A DNA stretch of 64,000 nucleotides from Paracoccus lutimaris (lineage in GTDB: Bacteria > Pseudomonadota > Alphaproteobacteria > Rhodobacterales > Rhodobacteraceae): assembly GCF_003337565.1 (NCBI RefSeq), contig NZ_QPJL01000008.1, positions 1 to 64,000 on the forward strand. The letters are read 5' to 3'. Position 1 is the stretch's first letter. The number at the start of each line of letters is the position of its first letter. Below are positions 52,483-62,900 of this stretch, in pieces. The notes below the pieces were generated by a model. The model ran no database searches. It saw only the letters and a program-made list of their open reading frames with translations, and was not told the DNA's origin. The translations under genes were made by a program, and so were the position numbers.

Positions 52483-53999
52483 GGACCGGATTCCTTCTTG
52501 GTCGCGCCGGCCTGGACAAGGTCGCGCAGCAGGTGCAGCGGATCGGCCAGCGCGTCCTTGGGCGTGAGGATGGCGGCGGGGGCGATGGCGGCGGGGGCGG
52601 CGGGGGCGGCGACGCGGCTGCGCGGCACCATCTGGGGAATAGCGTCGGCCAGATCCGCAAACCGGTCCGAAAACAGGTGCCGGATCGCCTCGGGGGCATC
52701 GGCGGATGCGCTCGCCTGCGCAGTCAGCGCCAGGCTCAGCGGGGCGCTGACCTCTGCCGCCCTGGTCGAGGCCGCAAGCCGTTGGGCATAGTCCCGCCGC
52801 CAGTTGATCAGCCCCTGGACAAAGGCCCCGTCAGAGAGTGCCAGCAACCGCCCGACCTGCCAGGCGCAGGCATAGGCGTGGTTGAAGACGCCATAGTCGG
52901 GATCGTAATGGATGGCGTGGTCCGAAAAGTAGAACGGCCCGTAACTGTCGTTCACCTGCGTGGGCGCCGGCACCAGCGGGCCGCGATAAAGCGCCGTCGC
53001 CACCTCGCCGTCGCGCAGGTCGTTTTGCAGCGGCACATAGCCGATGGCCAGCGCCTCTTGCGCCCAGGCATCGCCGGAGGGCGCCTGCGGCAGACGCAGC
53101 AGATCCACCCCGCCGCCGCCTTTCATGCAGAGCTGCTCCATCAGCTGCAGGAAGCCGCCCGGGGTTTCGTTGGCATAAAAGCTCCAGCTGCCCAGCACCA
53201 CGAGCCGGATCTTCGTATAGGCCTTGCCGATGGCGGGACCGCCGGGAAGATGGTCCTGATGCCCTTCATAGGACACCAGCAGCACCGTGTTCCTGCCGCC
53301 ATTCTGCGCGATCCGGTTGCCGGTCACGACCGAGAAGGCCCCGTCCTCATCCATGCCGAGGATGACCTTGCCGTCGGTGTTCACCACCCGCGCATGGGCG
53401 AGATAGGCCAAATCCCCGGCCGTGGGCGCGATGCCGGTGAAATAGTCCAGATCCATGTCCACGGTCACGACCGTATCGCCCTCCGAGGGCAGGATCGTGC
53501 CCAATGCGGGCGGCAGCACATCGGCCTCGGCCGGTTTGACCAGCGCCGAGACGGCAATGGTGGCGGGATAGCTGAGCTTGGGATCCTTTGGCCCGGACTT
53601 GCCGGGCGGGGCGGGCATCTCGGCTTCGGCAATGGTCAGCAGCCCGATCCAGGGGCAGGGGTCGTCGGGCGTGGCGGTCGGGCTCAGAAGCCGCATCCAG
53701 GGCAGCGCAAATTCCTTGAACACCATGCTGGGCAGCACGCCGTCATAGCTTCCGGCCTGATCGGCGGGCGGAAAGACCTGCTGGATGCTGCTCGGATCGA
53801 TGCGAAACCGGGGCGCGGCGATTTCAAAGGGCTGGGTGGCGGGAAAGACGGGATCCGTGGTTTCGCCCACGATCCCGGTGACGGTCTGGGTGACCGTCAG
53901 CACATGGGATCCGGCGGTGAAGGGCGGGGTGATGCGGTCATAGAACTGGATCTCGCCGGGGCCGACCGTGGCCGGGGCCGAAATGATCGGATCGCTCAT
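52479..53999 (-). CDS. Hypothetical protein of the giant operon (506 residues)
   Basis: A 506-residue protein starting MSDPIISAPATVGPG; I take the ATG at 53999, whose ATGA overlaps the stop of the 3,244-residue gene. A longer frame upstream lies entirely inside that gene and is rejected. The N-terminal half is beta-rich (GEIQFYDRITPPFTAGSH, VTVDMDLDYFTGIAP). The C-terminal half is helical, with NHAYACAWQVGRLLALSDGA and INWRRDYAQRL. Residues near 470 form an Ala/Pro linker. No catalytic motif or family is recognised. It sits between the giant protein and the 318-residue protein. Confidence 0.6.
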   Translation of the reverse strand: MSDPIISAPATVGPGEIQFYDRITPPFTAGSHVLTVTQTVTGIVGETTDPVFPATQPFEIAAPRFRIDPSSIQQVFPPADQAGSYDGVLPSMVFKEFALPWMRLLSPTATPDDPCPWIGLLTIAEAEMPAPPGKSGPKDPKLSYPATIAVSALVKPAEADVLPPALGTILPSEGDTVVTVDMDLDYFTGIAPTAGDLAYLAHARVVNTDGKVILGMDEDGAFSVVTGNRIAQNGGRNTVLLVSYEGHQDHLPGGPAIGKAYTKIRLVVLGSWSFYANETPGGFLQLMEQLCMKGGGGVDLLRLPQAPSGDAWAQEALAIGYVPLQNDLRDGEVATALYRGPLVPAPTQVNDSYGPFYFSDHAIHYDPDYGVFNHAYACAWQVGRLLALSDGAFVQGLINWRRDYAQRLAASTRAAEVSAPLSLALTAQASASADAPEAIRHLFSDRFADLADAIPQMVPRSRVAAPAAPAAIAPAAILTPKDALADPLHLLRDLVQAGATKKESGP

Positions 54000-56900
54000 G
54001 GTTGCTGCCTCCGTTCGGTCTGGCCGGGGATCAGGTCGGGGGCGAGTGGCATGCCGCCGTTGCCGGGCCGCAGCGCGACTGCGATCCCCTGCGGATCGTC
54101 GGTCCCAGGCGTTCTGGCCAGCAATGTCGCGGGGGCTGCGGCAGGTGCTTCGGGTCGGGCCACGTGACCGATCACCGCAAGCAGCGCGCCGGTTTCGCCG
54201 CCGGTCAGTTGCGTGATCAGGCTGAGGCTGGCGCCGTCCTCGGCGGTGCCCGCGATGTCGAAACGCGCGGCGCTGCCGCCGGGGCGTGGGGTGATCTCGG
54301 CGGCTTGCAGCATCCGGGTTGCCGCGAGGCCCGGCACCGCATCGCGTCTTGCCGAGACCTGCAGCCGGGCGGCGGCCTCGTCGGTGTCCAGATCGGTGAT
54401 GACGGTCACGCTGACGACCGAGCCGGGCAAGACGGTCTGCACCCAGCCGCGCCGCAATGCGCCATCGGCGCCGGTGACGCGGTTCAGAAGCAGCAGCTCC
54501 TCGGCTTCGATCGCGCGATGCGGCGCCCGGCGATTGCGCAAAGGCGGGTGGAGGGCGTTTTGCGTGCGCAGCGTGCATCCCGCGCCCACCGCCAGATGCG
54601 GGGTGATCTGGAAAAGCGGCGTATCCAGCTGCCAGCCGATGCCGTCCATCTCTTCGGTCGCGGGATGCAGCAACAGGTTGCGGGTGCCGGGGGGCAGCGA
54701 CAGGCTGTCGCCTTGGGCCGGAACGATCCGGTCCGCCAGCATCGCCCCGTCCGCATCGAGGCACAGCACCCGCGCCTGCCCGGGTCCGGTCAGCGCCATT
54801 TCGCAAGGCTGCCGCGCATCCAGCAGCCACAATGCGCTGTGTCCGGGCAGCACCGGCGCCTCGGCGACATGGGCGCTGGACACCTGCGCGACATGGCTGG
54901 CGATCCGCTGCGCCTGTGCTGTCAGTGCCGGGTGGGCGCTGTTGGCGGGGGCGTCCAGCATGTGGCTGCGCATGACGGCGACCAGTCTTGGCGCGAATGC
55001 CGCCGCCGCCCGCTCGGAGGTTGCGGCAGGCCGGGGGGCTGCGGCAACCGCTGCGGGGCGCGGCGTCTTGCGTGTCGGCGCCGGTGCCGGCGCCTGATAG
55101 ATGCCGGGATGGGCAAGAACCGGCGGCGCCTGCACCACCAGATCGGCCGAACTGGCCATCACCGCCAGCGACGGGTCGGCCGGGGCATCAAGATTGGCCA
55201 GCCGGAAGGTGGCATAGGCGGCATTGCGGTTCGCGATCGTCGGTGCCGCCATGATCGTCTGCTTCATGCGGGTGATCGCACTGATCTGGCTTGTTGCGGC
55301 GGCGGGACCGTATTGGGGTGCGTCGGCCAGCGGCAGGTGCAGGGTGTTCTTGGCCAGATCGTATTTCAGGTTGGTCAGCGCAAAGGCCGGGATGGTGCCG
55401 GTCAGCTGGTACGAGGCCGCGTTCAGAAGCAGCCCCATCACCGAATTCGGGATCACCAGATCGTTGCCGTCCGGGGCGCGCTGATTGTTCAGCGCGGCGG
55501 TGGACCAGATCGCATTCGGGGCACCGCCCGTTACCGCGTTCAGACCGACGCCGCGGGCATCAAGATCCACGGGGGCGCCCGAGGGACCGGTGATGCTGAC
55601 ATTGAGAGGCGCGCTGATCCGCTGCTGGCCCATTGGCCGGATGCCGATGCTCTGACCGGCAAGGACGGTCTTGGTCGCGGCGAAGGTCACTTCGCTGGCC
55701 GGGATCACCGTGTCGACGCGCAGCGAGAATGGCACCGCGCTCAGGAGCCAGCTTGCATCCTTGTCCTGTGCATTGGAACCGCCCAGCCGGCCGGTGACGA
55801 CTGCCAGCTTCAGCGGCTGGCGCGGCGCGGTGTCGTTTGCCGCCGTGTCGTTTGTCGCCGTGGCGAGAAGCTTGGCCGCGGCGGGCGCAGGGGCCGGGGC
55901 CGGTGACGCCGCCGCGGGCAGGAAGCCATTCTCGAAGGCGCTCCAGTCCAGCAGGTTCGGGCTGGTGGCGTTCTGCGCCTCGCCGATGGGGATGCTGAAG
56001 CTGATGATGTACCAGTTGACATGGGCCTTGCCGTGGGTCGGCGGTCCTTCCAGGATCAGATCGGCCCCGAGCGAGACCGAAAGCGTGATCGAGACCCCGC
56101 CGATCTTGCATCTGAATCCCACCCCGATCGAAACCCCGATATCGACCTCGTAGTAGAAGGGCTTCCACTGGATGATGAAGTTCGCCGCCGCGTTCAGCCA
56201 GGCGCGCAGTGGCCCGGCCTCGAACAGCACCTTGAGATAGCCGCCGGCCATGATCGCCGTGGGCACCAGCGCGAAATAGGTCCCGCCCGAGATCGAGACC
56301 TTGCCGACGCTGACATCGATCAGCCATTCCAGTCCCAGCCGCGGCACGTCGGGATAGAATGAGGGTTTCTTGAAGGCCGGGTGATAGCCGCCAAGCGTGA
56401 TCACGAATTGTCCGGCGGATATCGGCGTGCCGTCGGCAGCCGTGATGTCCTTGAGCCACAGCATGAATGCAAACCCGCCGGTCAGTTTGCAGGGCTGCGC
56501 CAGCACATAGGAATTGGGCGTCAGCTGCGCCTCGACCGAGATAAAACCCTGGTCCGGGATCACGGTCGCCTTCAGCGCCAGTTCCACATAGGCCAGCGCT
56601 TCGCCCTTGGACAGTCCCTTGGGCAGCGGCGCCGAGGCCAGACCGACCAGATCCAGCTCGAACCGGCGGCCGAACTGCACAAAGATCAGCGCCATGCCGT
56701 CGATCAACTCGAAACTGGAAAAGGTCAGCCCGGCGGCCAGCCAGTATTGCCCCAGTTCGGGCCGCACCACCTCGGCCAGCTTGGCCATCGCATCCTTGAG
56801 CGAGGTGTTGGCGCCGAACTTGCCGGGCAAAAGCGGGAAATCCTGAACCTGCCCCACGGGCGGAATCGTGACCGAGCGGTTGACGCCGAAGCCTGCGGCG

Positions 56901-59900
56901 ACGCCGGTGACGAAAAACGCCGGCACGCCGCCCAGGGGTGCCTGCAATGCGCCAAAGACAAAAAGGCTGGGCGCGGTCGGGCCGTCCGCATCCGCCGTGA
57001 TCGGCAGCAGCGAATAGGCCCCCAGCGCCGTGATGCCAAAGCCCGCCGCCTGCACCACCAGCGCACCCTCATATGAGATCGGCGGGCCGTCGAACTTCTC
57101 GAGGCTGCCCTCGATCACCACGGATCCGCCGCGAAACGAGATGCCCAGCCCCTCAAGGGACAGCGCGTAGCTGCCCAGATCGGTAATGCTCTTGACCGGG
57201 ATGCCGACGCTGAGGCCCTGAACCTCCGCCTCCAGCCCGGCCAGCGACAGCCCGCCATCGAAGAGCAGGTCGAGCCGGGCATCGGGCTGTTCCCAGCCAA
57301 AGCCCACATCGACCACGTTCAGCGGTCCGAAGCTGCGCTGGACGGGAATGATGATCGGGTTGGCCGCCGCGCCGGCACGGGTCAGTTGCACGAAGGGCTT
57401 GCCCGCATAGGCGCCGAAGACGGTGAAGGCGGGGTTTGTGGCGGAGGTGTTGTCCTTGCCGGCATCGCCGCTGTCCTCGCCCGCGCCCAGCAGGTTCTGC
57501 GCCACCGCATTGCCGCCGCTGCCCTGCACCACGGATGTGGGCGCGACCGATATCGCGATATCGTCCAGGCCGGCGGCGACGCCGAAGCTGACCTTTGGCG
57601 CCGCGCTGCCATTCAGGTTCAGATCGACAAAGGCGCGCGGCGACACGCCGCCAAGCTGGAAGCGGGTGAAGTCCACCAGCGGCCGCCCGGCCGCGCCGGT
57701 GAAGTCCATGCCAAGATTGACGAAATTCAATTCGAACCTGTCGAATTCCGGCTTGGGCTTGCCGTTCACGTCCGGGATCGGCAGATACAGCCCGATGCCC
57801 GGTTTCAGCCCTGTCGGCCCGCCTGCGGCGGCGATCCAGGCGGCATCGGCGGCCCCCAGTTGCAGGGTGACGAAATCCAGTTTCGGCACCTTCAGCCCCG
57901 GAGCCACCACGCGCAGGCCATAGGCGCTGCTGTCTTGCGAATTGGGGCCGATCCACAGCTCACCCTTGTTGTCGGGGCCAAAGCTCAGGACGCGAAGCTC
58001 TTGTGCCAGAAGCGCGCGCAGGAAATTCGCGGTGAATTCCAGCGGCTCGATGTTCTGGAAAGTCGAGATCGGCGCCAGCGCATAGCGGCCATCCGCCTTG
58101 GTCAGAACCTTGGCGCCTTCCAACACATCCGCCGGGCTGGGACCGCCGGCGGCACCGAACAGCGGCGCCCCCAGCCAGCCCGAGACCGCGTCCTGGTTCA
58201 GCAGCACGGCGCCGACATAGCGCGGCACCACCTCGGTCAGCACCTGCAGCGCCCAGGCCTCGAAGCGCGCCGACAGGTCTCTGCCGTCGCCCTTGGCGGC
58301 GGGAAAGAATTCGGGCAGCAATTGCCGGGCAAGCGGCGAGGCGGCCGCGCCGGAGGCCGATCCCAGCGGGTCGAAGCTGAGGGCAAGGCCAGGCAGGCCG
58401 CCGCCGCTGCTGTCGGTCAGCCCCAGTGCCAATTGCGGCCCGGTATCGCCTTCAAAGGCGACGGTGACGTCGATGCCGAAGCTGAATTGCGGCGTGATCG
58501 CGCCGCTGCGCGGAATGCCGATGCCGGTACGCCCGATCCGCGGGCGGATGCGTCCCAGGTCGGGCAGGTCCAGTTCCACCCACAGCCCGATCTGCGCATC
58601 GTCGCCGGTGCCGGCCACCCCCGCGTCAAAGATCAGCGGCAGATCCTTGGAGGGCTGATAGGTCACCAGCCCGTTGCTGGTCTGGACGGCATCGCCCAGC
58701 ACCAGTGCCAGCAGGGTCTTGACGGCATCCGCGGTCTTGGGGGCGCCGGTGTCGCTCAGCCGCGCCCTGAGCCAGTCCAGTGCCGCCGTCTCGACATTCT
58801 CGGGGGTGAATTGGGGCACGTTGCTGATGGCCTTGACCAGAGCCAGCACGTCAAGCTCGGTCCCGGCGGTTTGCAGGGCATCGGCGAAATCCTTGGCGCC
58901 GGCATTGCGCAACCCGTCCAGCAGATAGGGCGTCGCTTCGGCGATCAGCTTGGCCGGCAATTGCCGCGCCGTCTGCTCGACCAGCGAGCCGAAGCCCTGA
59001 AAGGGCAGCAGTTGCAGCGCAAGCTGCGCCTCGGCTGCGTCATGGGCCGCGATCAGCCCGGTGCCGGTGGGCGTGCCCTGGCCGATGGTCAGCGCAAAGC
59101 CGTTATCATAGCCGATATCGGCAAAGATCGGGTCGATGCCGCCCGGCGTCGCCTCGATCCGCAGCGCGCCGACAATGCCGGGCGCCGCGTTGGCGCCAAG
59201 CTGCACGCCGATCATCAGATCCTCAAGCGCGGCAGAACCATCGGCGATGGTGATCTTCTGCGATCCCAGCGCCAATGTCGCGGTATCGCCCTTGCCGGTC
59301 AGCGAGATCGCGAACCCATAGGGCAGGCCGGCGATGCCGACGCCATCCGCCTGCGGCACGACCGAGAGTCCGGCAGGGCCATCGACCTTGGGCAAACCGC
59401 TGAGCCAGCGGGCGAAACCCGCCACGTCGAACTGGCCGTTCTCGCCCAGGATCCCGTTCGAGAGCAGCCACCCCTTGGGGTTCTGGGCCAGTCCCAGCAG
59501 CGAGGGCATGCGCCAGACGCCGCCGATATTCTCGGCCAGGCCCAGACCGGCGAAGACCTGCTGCGCCAGAGGCGATTTCGCCAGCACCTGACCTTCAAGC
59601 ACCAGCGTGGCCAGTGTCGACAGCGCATAGGCCGGCACGATCCGGGCCAGCTGCGCCTGCAAGTCGGGCAGCGGCGGCGCGTTCGCGGCCAGCGCGGCAT
59701 AAAGGATCAGCGGATCGGGCGCGGGCCGGGTGCCATCGCCAAAACCGATGCCAAAGCTGAATTCGGGCGCGGTCGCGGCCAGGGTTGCCTCGGAAACCGG
59801 GCCCTGCGCGGCGGGGTTGAAGCCGATGGTGATTTCCGGCCCCAGACCCAGCTGGACGATGCGCCCGCCCAGATCCACGCTCAGCGACGGCGTGGCCAGA

Positions 59901-62900
59901 TTTAGCGTCACGCTGCCCTGCGGCTTCAGGATGCCGGCAAGCACCGGCGCAAGCTCGGGGGCGATCGCGAAGCTGATCTTGTTGCCGCCCGCCACCGTCA
60001 TCACGAATGGCCCGGCCGCGATGGGGGTTGTCACCGCCGCAAGCCGGCTGCTCAGTTGGCTTAGCGCTGGCGGGTCGGACAGCAGTCCGGTCAGCCGCGC
60101 CACCAGTTCCTGAACCGGGTTGCGGACCAGCGCGACCAGCCGGTCCAGACGCAGCGGATAGCCCAGATCGCCCGCCCCGAGGATGCCAAGCGCGCTCAGC
60201 ACCTCAAGGATGGCCGGGTTCACCGTCGGCAGCGTGATCCCCAGCAGATCGCCGATCAGGGTGGCAAAGCGGCTGCGCGTGGCCGGATCGACCAGCAGCG
60301 TTTCAAAGCCCGCGGTGACAAAGCCCTCGGGGTCGGCGATCAGGCCCTGCCAGCCATCGGGATTGATCCCGTAGGGGTCGCTGTCGCCGCTGCGCGGCTG
60401 CGCCAGCCCCAGCAAGGACAGGAACGTGTAGGCATCGTTAAACAGCGCGCTTTTGGCGGCGGCGCCCGCGGCGGTCGAGACTGCCTGATTCAGCAGCGTC
60501 TGGACCGCCGACAATGCGCGCGGCATGAAATCCGGGGCAGTGATCTGGTCGAATGTCAGTGTCGATGGCGTGGTCGCGCCCGGCAGGACGACATCGGTCA
60601 GGGTGACGATGGGGGTGATGCTGGCCGTACCGGCACCATCGGCAGCCACCAGGATGCCCAGGCTCAGGCTGCCCAGAGACCCCGCCGCGCCGGCATCCAC
60701 CAAGGGCTTGCCCTTGCATGACAGGGTCGACGTGATGCTGAAGCCCGGCACGGTGCTGTCCGCCACCGGTTTGCCCGAGGTCAGGTCAAAATCCAGCAGG
60801 TCCAGCCGCAGCCGGGTCAGCGCGTCGATCTGCGCAGCGCCTTGTGCGAAACTGCCCGCAAGATCGCGCCCGAGGCTCAGGCCGACGGATTTCCCGGGTT
60901 GGCCAGACCAGATCAGCAATGCGGCCACGGATCCGGGCAGAGCCACCTGGAACGGATTGTCATAGGCCAGCGAGCCGGGAAGCAGGGTCGCGGCGGTCTG
61001 GCTGGCATCAAGGCTCCAGCCGATCAGGGATAGGACCGCGCCAGCCGTGGCATCATCGGCCAGCGCATGGCCCAGCTGGCCGCGCAGCGCCGGCCACGGA
61101 TCGGCGAAACTGTCGAGCTGCAGCGGCGCGATCGCGGGCCATGCCAGACCCTTGGGAAAGCCCGTTGCCTTGTCGATCTGCGGCAACAGCCCCATCGCGC
61201 CCGCCACCGCCATGCCCGGCCGGGTTCCCGTCTTCAGCAGCGCCACGCCCAGCAAGCCGGGTATCATTTGCCGGAAGCTGGCAATTTCGTTCTCCACCAG
61301 GGCTTGCAGCGCGGCGGGATCGGCAAGGTTCAGGGTTTCGCCCAGCTTGATGGTCTGGCCGTCGATGGTCAGCACGGGGTCGCTGACGACAAGCTGCAAC
61401 GATAGCCCGTCGTCGCGGCTGAAGCTGCCGGTGGCCTCGGACGGGCCGATGCTGAAGACCGCCCCGCCCATCTCGGGCGAGCTGAACCCGTCCGGCAGTC
61501 GCAGCCCGGCAGCGATCAGCGGCGCCCACACCCCCTTGAGCGCGGCGCTGGACCCGGCATCGGGCAGATCGACGCAGACCAGATCAAAGGTCACGCCGGG
61601 TTCGATTTTCGTGCCCGCAAGCGTCAGTTGCGGCGCCAGGGTCATGCCGATGACCAGCTGCGTCACCGGCTGGCCGGTTTGTGTCGCGGGCGCGGTAAAG
61701 GCGGTCAGATGCGCGGGCAGCGTGGTCTGATCCAGCGTCAGCGCGGCCGACCAGGGGTTCTGCGGCGTGCCCTCTCCGGTCACCGTCACGCTGACCTTGC
61801 CGCTTTGCGCCTGCTGCAAAAGCCCTGCGACCTCTTCGACGATATAGGAAAAGGCCTTGCGCCCGTTGATCGTCTCGGACGAGGTCAGGATATCGCGGTA
61901 ATAGCTGCCGATGGCATCGACGGGCTGAAAGATCGAACCCGCGATCCGTGTCGCGGAAAAGGGCGGCGCAAGATCGGCGGGCCAGGTTCCGCCCTCGACC
62001 TCGGGCGCGGTGACCCCGATCAACGCCGCCAGACCATCGGCGAAGGGAATGGCATCGGCGGTGCCGATCCCCAGCATCTTTTTCAGCTGCGACAGGATCA
62101 GCCCGGGCAGCACCTTCTCGGCCTCGCGGGCCAGCTCGGAAGGGCTGAGCAGGTTGACATTGTCATGGCTTCCATCCGGGGTGACCAGATCCAGCAGCTG
62201 CATCTGCGGCAAGGGCCATGTCGCCGCCGACAGCGCCACCCCCGCACGGATCGCCCCCGCGCCGTAGCCCTCGGCCGAGACCAGCGGCTTGGACAGATCC
62301 TTGTTGGTCAGTGCCACACCCAGCGAGAAGTCCAGCGAGGACGGCGCACCAAAGGAAAACGCCGCCGGGCCGATCGAGAATTCGGCCAGTTCGGCCTGGG
62401 CGGTCAGGCGCAGCACGGCGTCAGAACTCCCCAGCGCCTTGGGATCGGCCAGGAACTGCAAGCCGGGATAGATCTGCCTTGTGCCATCCTGGGCGACCGT
62501 CGACCCCATGGTAAAGGACAGTGCCCCGATGCCCGAAATCTGGGTCAGCTGCACCGCCAGCGGGCTGGCGCGGCTGCCGGAGCCGCTGGCCTTGGGCGCA
62601 TCCGCACCCATCGCACCGCCGATGGCGGTCAGCCAGGTGCCCAGAAGGTCGGGACTGGCGGTCAGCGCGCCGAACCAATCCTTGAACGGCTGCGCGACGT
62701 CGCCCGTGCCCTTTATCGCGATGTCCAGAAGCTGCCCCCAATCCAGTTCTGGCAGGGTGGTCTTTTGCCCCGGCACGGTGCCGTTGATGCCCAGGATCGG
62801 CAGCAGATAGCGCGCCTCGTCCGCCGCCCCGGCCGAGATTTGCGACAGCGCGCCGACAAAAAGTGCGGCGATGGTGTTCTGGATCTGCAACGAGCTGAGC

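Noticed and set aside
52479..54830. An extended N terminus for the 506-residue protein, up to 54830
   Set aside because: The extra part lies in the giant gene's coding region in another frame and is Arg-rich noise; the ATGA overlap at 53999 is a much better start.
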